Source of the DNA: a virus
Reading direction: 5' to 3' (one strand)
DNA length: 32,086 bases
IMG/VR virus record: IMGVR_UViG_3300027759_000284
Span: 1-32,086 of that record
Made by a program: the position numbers and the translations under genes
Notes under the pieces: generated by a model
What the model was told of the DNA's origin: nothing
What the model saw: only the letters and a program-made list of their open reading frames with translations
Database searches by the model: none
In this document: piece by piece, positions 1-9,469 of the stretch
Position numbering within the stretch: position 1 is the first letter of the stretch
How the letters are laid out: each line of letters starts with the position of its first letter

Positions 1-3000
1 TGCTAATTTTTCTGCTTCCACTTCAGTTATACCTTCTTTTAAATAAGACTTAATCCTATTTCTATAATATGGGGCGCCCCCAGAAGCAATAGCAAAACTA
101 TCCGCAAGCATAGTTGGCGTATAACCTATCTTTAATAAATATGATACAACAGCCCCTACTTTATTTTTACTACCAGCAGCAGCATTAGCAATCTCAGAAG
201 CAGCAACATCTTCTTTCAATCCACCACGTCTTTCTTTCATTTTATCAGAATTCCATATACGTGCAAAGTCTTTCCAATATTGAGATTGATTAGCAAATGC
301 TTTTGCCGCAGTATAAGGATTATTGTCTCTAAAATTTAAAAAGTTAATGGATCCAAGTAATTGCAATGCAGCGGATCTTGTATTCAAGAACATAATTGTT
401 CCCGTAGAACCGTTAACCCAATTACTCCACATAGATGTTTCTCTATCGCTGCCAAAACTTCTATTCTTACCGTTAATCATTCTATAAATAGAATCGTCTA
501 ATGCTTCTCTAACATTAGTACCGTAAACAGCTTCTATCTTATTCATATTAGGACCAACTAATTTACCATTCTCAAATTTACCAAATATAGCTTCTGTATT
601 TTCAATAAATTCTCCTAAGAATTTTTTTCTGCCAGATCCTTCTGTAAGATTATGCAAATCTGATATAATAGTACTTGAATCCCAGTGATCACCAGGAACA
701 ACCCATCCTTTACCTTGTCTACCCATTACAATAAGCCCTTGTTTAAAAGCATTAAGTTCTGGATCATTATTTACTAAGTTAGTTAATTTTGTTTTATCTC
801 TTTGTGATAATCCGGGTATTTCTATATCATTATCATTCCAAATAGAAACACGAATAGCTTGATCATAGGTGAAATCACCATCAGGTGTTAATGTTTCTAA
901 AGTTTTTTGTATTTCAGGGAATGCTTTGTTTAATTTTTTATATTCTCTTTTAATAGATTGTCTTGCTGCATCCATTAAATCATTACCATTTGTATAAGGT
1001 TTTAACAATGCATTTGCAAAAAACTCTCGATGTTCTTCACCTTTGGTTCCCTTACCCATAAAATTATATAAAAGTAATTCAAAGTCAGCCGCGGATGGTG
1101 GAACATAAAAATCAAATTTATTTTTCTTAGCCCCTCTTTTTCTAGCAACAACATCGGAAAATACTTTATAGTTTTCAGTTCCTTTTGTATCTTCTATGAT
1201 TTGATTAAAATCTTTATCTAATGATTTGCTAAATTTAGCTCTTGCTTGTTGAATTTCAGATTTAACATCTACAACATTTAAAACATCCTTAACCTGTTTG
1301 GGTTGACCACTAAAAGAACTAGCCATTTCTCTAACCGGATATTTTGAAATTATATATACTCCATCTTCATAAAAAGCATTCCAACCTAGTTTGTTGGCAT
1401 AAATAGCAGCCATTGCATTATATAGTTTTTTTCTGCTAGGCTCCGCCGCCGTAAATATAAGACCCTCTGTTTCATTGCTTTTTACATAATCCAATACACC
1501 ATTTATAACAGTGCCAAATACCTCAAATGCATTTCCTGCTCCTGTTATTTCTACGTCCCCGTCGAAATCGCTAAATACTAAATTTAGGGTTCCTCCTTCG
1601 TATGAACCTAATAAATTAGCCTCTTCATCTTCTAAATTATATTTTTTTATTAAGTTATCTAAAATTCTTTGATCCTTGTCGCCATAACCAAAATTACCGG
1701 TATTTGTTAAAATTATGGAATATTCCTTATTATTTACATTAAAATAAGTAATGCCTCCGGAATCCGCTATATTCCATTTTAAATCTTGTTTTGAAGTTAA
1801 GCTAAATTTTACTAATGCTTGTTGCACTTTTGAATCTACCCCGGGAATATCCAAAGCTTTCTTAACAGCTTCAACATTTTGTATTGCATCATCAGCAAAG
1901 TAGAAGTCGTTATACCCTTCAGCCGCTTTATTTGTTATCCAATCTGCTTTTGCTTGAGCAGCACTGTTACCTAAACCAGTTATATTCTCTAAAGGTATAT
2001 CTATGCCTATAGAAGATAAAAATTGATGAATAGGCACTGCGGAATTAGCAGGTCTAGCAGTAAGTATATAAAAATGTTCTGGACCAAACTTGCCAATCAT
2101 TTTCTTCATCTTTTCAACCATAGGCCCAGGCTTCCCCTCAACAACTTTACTAAATTCAGAAAAGTCAAATGTTGCTCCTTCTTCTAATAGTCTAGATCCT
2201 TCTTTAGCAAATTCGGCACCATTTAATTTACCTGTAGAACCATCGGGCATTGTGTATAGCACGTTGCTTTTTGTTAATCCAACAGTGTCGTCAAAATCAA
2301 AAACAGAAATTCCTTTTTGGGTTTTAGAAAACTTAGGATCTAAAGATTTTATAACAGCATCCGCTGTTGTTTTGCTTTGTCTTATTGCTAAATTTTGTTT
2401 GTATTTTGTGAATAAAGCATTATTAGACGCCGCATTGTCAATATTATATTTTGATTTTTCTTTAAAATCAATTAAAGTCGGGAATAATCTAATTCTATTG
2501 TATTCTCCACCTCTAACCATTCTAGCGGTTAATCTAACCTTACTTTCTAATCGTGGAATTCCTAAATTTAATATATCTTTCCCTAAATAAAATAATCCCT
2601 GTTTACCAATATTAATATAATAAACTTTTTTACTATTATATAATTGTTCTATTATTTTTTGATCAGTATCTACAGAAACTGTTAAAGCCTTTTGGAAATA
2701 ATTATCACGCAAATATTCATGCTGCGTTTTTGTCATTTTATAAGGCCATGATTTTGTATTAACACCAATAGCTTCCGCTGCTTTTTTATATTCTTTAAAG
2801 TTTGGTATATTAGCTTTTAATTTAGTAGTAAATTCTTCCGGTAATTCTAAATCTTTAGAAATATAAAAGTCACTATCATCTAAACTAATATTTAATGATG
2901 CGCTACCCATTTGAGCTAAAGCATTTAATTTGACTTCAATATTTAATATATCTTTACCTAATTGAATATTAATATCGCCTTCTCCGGTAGGATCAAATCC

Positions 3001-6000
3001 CTTAGCTTTTTTTGTTATAATTTTTACACCTTTTAGCTTAAGTTTATTTAATTCTTTTAATATCATTCTTTCATATACCGTGCCTCTTGCCTTTTCTTTA
3101 ATGTTTTGATACCTTATTAAAAAATCAAGATATTCTTCAAAAACAAATTCTTTTAATTTATCTTGATCATCTAATGGCACTTTATTAAGTATATTTTCTA
3201 CTTCTTTAGAAGTTTGCCCAAATTCAGAAGCAGCCTCAAATAGTTTAGCCGCTGTCAATTTGAATTCGTCTTTAGTTAAAGAGAGTTTAATATTGCCCCT
3301 TTCAATTTGACGTGAGATTTCTGTTGCAGCATGTTCAACTAATTCAACCCCAAGTCTTTCTTGATTAACTTGAAAAGCATCAAATATAGGCCCCTCAATT
3401 TCAAAGTCATTATTGATTATATCAAAAGCTCCCTCTTCAGCCATTGCTTTTGATAAAGATTCTTTTCTACCTCTAATTGGATTGCCATCAGGGCCAATAA
3501 TTTGAGCTAAAAATACTTCGTCAGATATGTTATTTGCTACATTAGGTAATCTTCTTACTATTTCAGCCCCGGATGTTCTACCTGCCTGATCTGTTGTTGT
3601 TTTTTCTCTATCTATTTTTTGGCTAACCCAATCAGGGAAATTAACCCATTTTCCATTAATTTGTTTTTGAATAGCTTGCGGAATTCCTCCTTGACCATCT
3701 TTAGCCATTAGCCAAGTAGTCGTCATATTTTCAAGAATATAACGTTTGTTTCTTAATAATTCTTTTCTAAGAACGCCGTCTTTTTTACCGCCAAGCATCG
3801 CTTTTATGTCAATGTCCAGCAATTTTCCAATTTCGTCTTTAATCTCAGAAATTAACGGGGTTACAGTTCTATTTAAAGAGACTGGAGCATCAATTCTAGA
3901 TTTTAATGTTCTCATCACAGTTATAATCTTCTTATAAGCCGTTTCTAAGACTTCTGGTGGAAAAACTTTTGATTCTAATGCATTCTTATATTTTAGCTTT
4001 TCTTTTGCCTCTATAACAGTTTCTTCAGCTATTAAAGCTTTTTGGTCTTCTACATCTTTTTTAATGCCTCCTTTAGTCGCCCCTTCAATACCTAATTCAG
4101 AAGCTAAAGCATTTGCTCTAAGATTTAAACGCGAACTAATAAATTTATCTAATGTTTGTTTAGATGGATCAAATTCGTTATTAATTAATAAGGCAGCGCT
4201 TTGAATTAAAGCGTCTTTATATTCGTCTCTAGTTACCCCTCGTTTAGCATCGGCAGCAATTGGATCGTATAGTCTTCTAGTTATAGTTTCAACTGTGCCG
4301 CCAAGTTCTTTACCTATTACAGATTTTGAAAAATCATTAGTAACACTGCCTGATGGAGTATTTCTTAATCCTTCTGACGCTAATTTTTTAGGGTTACCTT
4401 CGTATTTTGTATCTAATAAGTTTTGTAAAGTACCTTTACTTCTAGGTTCTTTTGTTGTAATTTCTTTTTTTACAGGTTCTTTTTTAATAGGTTCTGCTTG
4501 CACGCTAGGCCCATTAGCTTCTTCTTCTTCTAATACAGCTAGTTGGGCTTCAAAATCCGCGTCTCCAATTTCCTGAGCATTCCAAGCATCATATAAGTCT
4601 TCAATACGTTCTTCGACTGTTTTAGAGAATTTTGTTACGCCAGAAATATTTTCACCTGCTTTTAATAAATCTGACGCTCTTTCAGATATTTTACCTTTTT
4701 TAATAGATTTTGAATAATCTTTTATAAAATTATAAATATCTCTACCATCTTCAAATTCTATATTTGTAATTCCTTGTTTTGCAAATATTGGTTTAAAAAC
4801 TTTATTCCATAATCTTATTAATGTTTCTTTAACATTATCGGACCATGTAATGGTTCCATTCCTTAATAATTCAAAATACTGAGTCATGTACTCATCAGGA
4901 GCATCCTCTAAATCTTTGTTAGAATATAATCGTTCTCCTTTATCATTTAATGCAAGTATTCTTTCATCTAATTTTGCTCTTTCAGATTTACTTAAAACAC
5001 TCAAAAATGCATCTTTTAATTCTATTTTACGCTTAGGATCAGAAAATTCTGACTTTAATATATTATGAAGTAATTCATGGGGAGCAACATTTAACGCGCC
5101 AATCTTAGCCGCTCTTTCTTTGTTAATTAATATTTGTCCATTTTTTAATGCAAAACCATCGGCTTCACTTATATCCTGTGGAGTTTCTTCATTTAACTTT
5201 TGAATAGTTGCATCAAATGTTTCCTGAGTTATTTCATTATTATTTAAACTTTCTTGTAGCTTATTTTTTTCGTTTTGTATATCTTTTGCAAACCATTCAT
5301 TGTAAGCATCTTGAGCATCCTTAGTATTTTCAAATACCTCAACACTTTTACCGCTACCTAATGCTGTTTTATATATTTTATTACCATCTTTATCAACGAT
5401 ACCTTCTATAGAGCCTATACTTTTATCTAAAGTCTCTTTATTAGTTTCTATTCTTATTCTTTCTCTTTCGCTAATAGCAATTGTTGCTAATTCAGAACTT
5501 ATTTCTTTAAGTCTTTCAGTTTCTGGAGTTACTAAATCTTTGTCTTTACCGTCAATGGCTTTCTCAATATTAGCTTTTTCTAACATTAGCCCTAAAGCTT
5601 TCTCTTTTGCTCCACTGGCAAATTCAGACGGTATTTTAACACCGGAACTTCTTATAGTGCCAAGTGTTTCTAGTTCTGATCGTTTTTCCTCTTCTGTAAT
5701 ATTGCCTAATTTAAATCGTTCATTAATATTGTCAGACGCTGCTTTAAAAAAGTTATCTACCTGTATTAAATTAGTTGCGTTTTTACCTGATAAATCAAAT
5801 AATGTCGCTACTTTGGTTGCTGCTGCTTTTAATTCAATTGCTGATTGTGTTTTTACTGCTCCAACAAACGGAAATACAAAACCGACTAATCCTCCTTGAA
5901 TACCTGCTTCGTTTATTTCTTTTAAATTTAAATATTTTGTTGTATCATTATGCAATTGTACACCCATACTTACTTGATCAATTGCTTGTTGCGTACTTTC

Positions 6001-7971
6001 TGTTAAGTATTCCCCTAAAGCTGAACTGGTAATTGCCTTACCGCTTTCTAATGCACTTTTACCAAAGTTTTTAATTTCTCCTCTAAATAAAGATCCTAAT
6101 ACATTTTTAGTATCGCCTCCTAAATTTAATGCCTTGCCAGTATTTTTTATTACATTTAATTCACCAGCATATTCTGTAAGTGCAGATAAAGCAGACCAAG
6201 CCGCGGCTTCTCCCCTATCAGCATACTTACCCTCTCCAATAGCTTTAGATATTTCTTGCTTATTAGGTTCTCTGCCTAAGTCTTCCTTTAATCCGGTTTC
6301 AACGGCACTGTAATATTCAGGACCGTATGTTTGAGTAAACATATTGGCTGCTGACAAACCTACAACAAGCGGATTTCCGGTTAATGCACCAGCGGTTGTT
6401 AAAGCTATATTAGGAGTTTGTTCTCCTACTAATTCAAATATATCTTTTAATTGTATTCCGTCTTTTAAATCTGCTTGATTAAATAATCCAATATATTTCT
6501 TACTTTCTTCAATTGATTTTACCCTATCATTAATCAAATTATTTGTTTTACCTAAATAGTTTTTTAATCTATTCTTGGCCTCTCCATAAGTTTTTGGAAC
6601 ATCTTGTTCTTTTGGATTATATGTGCCAAAATTATTATTCTCCCATTCATAAGCAAAAGCCTTGTCAATTGGCGTATTATCAGACTTATCCTTAATAGTA
6701 GAATAAACATTATTAAGATTAGCAATACTATTATGATTTGCTGATACCAATGACTGCTTAGCAGATTGAACTACATTTTCAACTCCTTTGCCTGCGCCTT
6801 CCACAAAATCAGTAGCAAGTTCTAATCCTTTACCGGCAACCTTACCTACAATGCCTTGCTCTTTTGTAGCTTCAGCTATATTTCTAGTAACATCAATTGC
6901 AGATAAAAAGGTATCTTTACTTCTGCCAAATGATTTAATTAAATCTTCTTTTGCTCCGTTTTCAATACTTGCAAATTGTTCGTTTAAACTTTTAAACCCA
7001 GATGAATTAATTAAGAATCCGGTAGTGGTTTTATAGGCATAGTCCTGTAATTCCTTAGTAGCTTTTTCAACTTCTATAGGATCGGTTAATTTATATTTTT
7101 TTTGTATTTCTTCAGTTTTTTGTTTAATCAGCGGGATAGCTTTTGCTTTAGCAAAGTTTTGTTCAAATTCAAAAGCACTATCTTGGGAAGCTAATTTTTT
7201 AACATTTAGAGCAATAGCTTGATCTAATTCTGCTTGCGTTTTAAAATTCTTAGGATTTATATCACTTTTAACCAGATCTACAGCTTCTTGCTTTGGTTTA
7301 GTTTCGTAAGCATCCGTTATTTGATTATATGTTTTTTCAGTATAATTAGTCTTAGGGACTAGTTTAGATACAAATAAAGCACGATCTGCAGGTTTGTAAT
7401 CCTTAAGGAATTCAAACTTGCCAGTAGCATTCATCGCGTCTTTAGAATCTTGGTTAAAAGTTTGTTGTTGGGTTTTAATAGGAGTTTGTTCATAATAGGT
7501 TAATTTACCATTATTGTCTTCCTCACTATCCGGGAATAAACTTTTAGCAAAATCTTTAGCGTCATCCCATAATGATGGTTCTTCTATTGGTTTTGCTTTT
7601 GGTTTTTTATTTATATTAGCGGAATCTATTGAATAAGGAACATTCGGACCACCAATAGGATTTTCAGCAACTTTACCAAACCCAGCAATTGTTTGTTGTT
7701 TGGGTTTAATAGTTGCTTTTTGATTAACATTATTCTTTTTTAATACCGATGAAGTAGGTTCCGATTTGGATGCCGTATTTTTTTCCGTTACAATTGCATC
7801 CTTTTTTGCAACGGGGTTTATCTTTCCCGGCGAAACTTTTTGTTTATTAGATTTTTGCTTTAAGTTATTTCTTTTTATAATATCATCAAATGTTGTATTT
7901 TGATCTTTAGCAAATTGATTGATCTCATCCTCATTATAAATGTCTCCTAATTCGTTTGTATATTCTAACAT
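1..7971 (-). CDS. Giant multi-domain polyvalent (virion-delivered) protein, 3' end outside window
   Basis: One uninterrupted frame begins with ATG at 7971-7969 and is still open at base 1, giving at least 2657 codons; the C-terminus is missing. In order: a Lys/Gln/Asn-rich, probably disordered start (residues 1-180); hydrophobic Ala/Gly stretches near 518-545 and 688-706 that could be membrane-active; a zincin motif HELLH at 965-969, with an acidic DEYMTQYFE segment downstream; a linker rich in Glu/Lys near 1130-1180; a PD-(D/E)XK-like site (E1634, D1666, then EVK at 1679-1681); a HAD hydrolase set (DFDDT at 1892-1896, ILTAR with T1971, YFADD with DD at 2027-2028); a segment with ITGAGNA and SRKKLY motifs near 2139-2195; and a region with DGDFTYDQA near 2365. 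Such fusions are typical of phage 'polyvalent proteins'. It follows two internal-virion candidates 16 bases downstream, so I infer that it is packaged and ejected with the DNA. The exact role is unknown. Confidence 0.85.
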   Translation of the reverse strand, partial: MLEYTNELGDIYNEDEINQFAKDQNTTFDDIIKRNNLKQKSNKQKVSPGKINPVAKKDAIVTEKNTASKSEPTSSVLKKNNVNQKATIKPKQQTIAGFGKVAENPIGGPNVPYSIDSANINKKPKAKPIEEPSLWDDAKDFAKSLFPDSEEDNNGKLTYYEQTPIKTQQQTFNQDSKDAMNATGKFEFLKDYKPADRALFVSKLVPKTNYTEKTYNQITDAYETKPKQEAVDLVKSDINPKNFKTQAELDQAIALNVKKLASQDSAFEFEQNFAKAKAIPLIKQKTEEIQKKYKLTDPIEVEKATKELQDYAYKTTTGFLINSSGFKSLNEQFASIENGAKEDLIKSFGRSKDTFLSAIDVTRNIAEATKEQGIVGKVAGKGLELATDFVEGAGKGVENVVQSAKQSLVSANHNSIANLNNVYSTIKDKSDNTPIDKAFAYEWENNNFGTYNPKEQDVPKTYGEAKNRLKNYLGKTNNLINDRVKSIEESKKYIGLFNQADLKDGIQLKDIFELVGEQTPNIALTTAGALTGNPLVVGLSAANMFTQTYGPEYYSAVETGLKEDLGREPNKQEISKAIGEGKYADRGEAAAWSALSALTEYAGELNVIKNTGKALNLGGDTKNVLGSLFRGEIKNFGKSALESGKAITSSALGEYLTESTQQAIDQVSMGVQLHNDTTKYLNLKEINEAGIQGGLVGFVFPFVGAVKTQSAIELKAAATKVATLFDLSGKNATNLIQVDNFFKAASDNINERFKLGNITEEEKRSELETLGTIRSSGVKIPSEFASGAKEKALGLMLEKANIEKAIDGKDKDLVTPETERLKEISSELATIAISERERIRIETNKETLDKSIGSIEGIVDKDGNKIYKTALGSGKSVEVFENTKDAQDAYNEWFAKDIQNEKNKLQESLNNNEITQETFDATIQKLNEETPQDISEADGFALKNGQILINKERAAKIGALNVAPHELLHNILKSEFSDPKRKIELKDAFLSVLSKSERAKLDERILALNDKGERLYSNKDLEDAPDEYMTQYFELLRNGTITWSDNVKETLIRLWNKVFKPIFAKQGITNIEFEDGRDIYNFIKDYSKSIKKGKISERASDLLKAGENISGVTKFSKTVEERIEDLYDAWNAQEIGDADFEAQLAVLEEEEANGPSVQAEPIKKEPVKKEITTKEPRSKGTLQNLLDTKYEGNPKKLASEGLRNTPSGSVTNDFSKSVIGKELGGTVETITRRLYDPIAADAKRGVTRDEYKDALIQSAALLINNEFDPSKQTLDKFISSRLNLRANALASELGIEGATKGGIKKDVEDQKALIAEETVIEAKEKLKYKNALESKVFPPEVLETAYKKIITVMRTLKSRIDAPVSLNRTVTPLISEIKDEIGKLLDIDIKAMLGGKKDGVLRKELLRNKRYILENMTTTWLMAKDGQGGIPQAIQKQINGKWVNFPDWVSQKIDREKTTTDQAGRTSGAEIVRRLPNVANNISDEVFLAQIIGPDGNPIRGRKESLSKAMAEEGAFDIINNDFEIEGPIFDAFQVNQERLGVELVEHAATEISRQIERGNIKLSLTKDEFKLTAAKLFEAASEFGQTSKEVENILNKVPLDDQDKLKEFVFEEYLDFLIRYQNIKEKARGTVYERMILKELNKLKLKGVKIITKKAKGFDPTGEGDINIQLGKDILNIEVKLNALAQMGSASLNISLDDSDFYISKDLELPEEFTTKLKANIPNFKEYKKAAEAIGVNTKSWPYKMTKTQHEYLRDNYFQKALTVSVDTDQKIIEQLYNSKKVYYINIGKQGLFYLGKDILNLGIPRLESKVRLTARMVRGGEYNRIRLFPTLIDFKEKSKYNIDNAASNNALFTKYKQNLAIRQSKTTADAVIKSLDPKFSKTQKGISVFDFDDTVGLTKSNVLYTMPDGSTGKLNGAEFAKEGSRLLEEGATFDFSEFSKVVEGKPGPMVEKMKKMIGKFGPEHFYILTARPANSAVPIHQFLSSIGIDIPLENITGLGNSAAQAKADWITNKAAEGYNDFYFADDAIQNVEAVKKALDIPGVDSKVQQALVKFSLTSKQDLKWNIADSGGITYFNVNNKEYSIILTNTGNFGYGDKDQRILDNLIKKYNLEDEEANLLGSYEGGTLNLVFSDFDGDVEITGAGNAFEVFGTVINGVLDYVKSNETEGLIFTAAEPSRKKLYNAMAAIYANKLGWNAFYEDGVYIISKYPVREMASSFSGQPKQVKDVLNVVDVKSEIQQARAKFSKSLDKDFNQIIEDTKGTENYKVFSDVVARKRGAKKNKFDFYVPPSAADFELLLYNFMGKGTKGEEHREFFANALLKPYTNGNDLMDAARQSIKREYKKLNKAFPEIQKTLETLTPDGDFTYDQAIRVSIWNDNDIEIPGLSQRDKTKLTNLVNNDPELNAFKQGLIVMGRQGKGWVVPGDHWDSSTIISDLHNLTEGSGRKKFLGEFIENTEAIFGKFENGKLVGPNMNKIEAVYGTNVREALDDSIYRMINGKNRSFGSDRETSMWSNWVNGSTGTIMFLNTRSAALQLLGSINFLNFRDNNPYTAAKAFANQSQYWKDFARIWNSDKMKERRGGLKEDVAASEIANAAAGSKNKVGAVVSYLLKIGYTPTMLADSFAIASGGAPYYRNRIKSYLKEGITEVEAEKLA

Positions 7972-7987
7972 AAAATTTATTTAATTG

Positions 7988-9445
7988 TTATCTTAATGCT
8001 CTTTTTAAAGTTCCTCCAATGTATTTTTGTAACACGTATGGATCATGTGTTTTTTCAGTTCCTGCTTTTGGCAATCCATCTTTATCAATTAAAGCCCAAT
8101 TACCATTTTCATCCTTAGTTAATGTATAACCATTTATTATTGGTGTACCACCTTTTCCAGTTGAAATAACATCTTTTATTCTTTTATTCAAGTTCTCTTG
8201 TTTCAATACTGAAGCAGGTGTTTTACCAGATCCTGAACCACCACTTTTGGTTCTACCCTTTGATGTATATTCGTATTGATCTTCTAATTCTACATCTTTA
8301 TTCCAATATACAGTTTTATCGCCTTCTTGAGTTCTACGTAGGTTTTTTGTTATATTTCCAAAAGCATCGTCAACTAATATATTTGTTAAAAGCTCCTCTT
8401 TATTATCAGCAGTTTTAAATACGTCATCATAGTAATGCACATCTTTTTTTAAAGTACAATTAACAAGCGCTCTTAAATCCGCTTCCTTACCTGCTTTCAA
8501 AAACGCAGATGCTTTAATACCAGCTTTCTCTCTAAGATCTGCTTTTATTTCATAATCATTTAATCTTTGTGCTTTACCTAATTGGTATTGCCCAGTGTCT
8601 TTACCGTCTACTATTACCGGTATTTTTACTTTTTCTACTTCTTGAGATAAATATTTTTGGACTATATTTTCATTTTTTTCATCATAGAAAACTTTACTTG
8701 CGGATTTGGTCCAATCATCATTGTTTATTACCTTTTGTAAATATGTTCCGCTTCCACCTTCAGCTGAAGCTAAATATGCGGCAGCATCAATCTCATCCTC
8801 AATTAAATTTCCATTCATATCTGTAGCGGATACTTTAAATTTGAATGAATCACCTAAATCTACAATGTCAATAGAATGGTCTTTATATTGTTGTGTCATA
8901 CCACTAAATACATTTAGAGTCATAGTTCTTTTTCCAATTTGATCTGGTGAACCATTTACAACCATGCCACCCGCAACTCCATAAGAATTAGGCGACATGT
9001 TCTCTCTATACGATGCCGATTCCGGCGCAAATATACCCGCAAACTTTCCTGCTGTATCCATAAACATATCTGCTTGCCTAATTGTAGCTAAATATTCAGA
9101 ACGTTTATTAGAATCTGTTTCATTTAAAAGCAATATTCTTGCATCAGCAGCAGCGGCTATTTTTGTCTGCAGCATGTCCCGAACTTTTTTATCCGCGTCT
9201 ACATTTGTTTTTTTAACTTTTTGAGACCAATCAGATAATTTATCATTGTACAAAAGATCAACCTCGTTCTTTTGTTGTTGTAATTTTTGAAGTGACAACT
9301 TCTCTTCTTTCTCTCTTTCTCTTCTTCGTTCTCCTGCAGTTAATAAACCTTGAGCAATAGAATTGGACATGGACAATATACCTTTCGATAATTGTTCACT
9401 TCCAGCATTCATATTTATTATAGGAGGATTTTCATAATATCCCAT
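7988..9445 (-). CDS. Putative internal virion / ejection (cargo) protein, 485 aa
   Basis: The sequence is hydrophilic after a short start, with a highly charged segment (about residues 38-85, including GERRREREKEEK) that should form a coiled coil. It has no signal peptide and no enzyme motif that I can recognise. The middle is mixed alpha/beta with many Asp and Lys; the last third has a Gly/Ser linker (KSGGSGSGKTPAS) that looks like a P-loop by eye but sits in a low-complexity stretch and is probably not one. It lies between a 241-aa Ala/Gln-rich internal-protein candidate and the giant protein, the position where podoviruses keep proteins ejected with the DNA (T7 gp14-16, crAss-like cargo proteins). 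The assignment rests on position and composition, not on a recognised family. Confidence 0.6.
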   Translation of the reverse strand: MGYYENPPIINMNAGSEQLSKGILSMSNSIAQGLLTAGERRREREKEEKLSLQKLQQQKNEVDLLYNDKLSDWSQKVKKTNVDADKKVRDMLQTKIAAAADARILLLNETDSNKRSEYLATIRQADMFMDTAGKFAGIFAPESASYRENMSPNSYGVAGGMVVNGSPDQIGKRTMTLNVFSGMTQQYKDHSIDIVDLGDSFKFKVSATDMNGNLIEDEIDAAAYLASAEGGSGTYLQKVINNDDWTKSASKVFYDEKNENIVQKYLSQEVEKVKIPVIVDGKDTGQYQLGKAQRLNDYEIKADLREKAGIKASAFLKAGKEADLRALVNCTLKKDVHYYDDVFKTADNKEELLTNILVDDAFGNITKNLRRTQEGDKTVYWNKDVELEDQYEYTSKGRTKSGGSGSGKTPASVLKQENLNKRIKDVISTGKGGTPIINGYTLTKDENGNWALIDKDGLPKAGTEKTHDPYVLQKYIGGTLKRALR

Positions 9446-9469
9446 TTGTTATATTTTAAATTGTTATTA

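Noticed and set aside
1553-1571. Giant protein as the virion RNA polymerase
   Set aside because: Only the five residues DFDGD support it; the surroundings fit another phage domain and the other motifs are protease, nuclease and hydrolase. Kept as a low finding only.
8218-8240. P-loop-like GSGSGKT in the 485-aa protein
   Set aside because: It falls in a Gly/Ser linker with no Walker B or ATPase fold around it.
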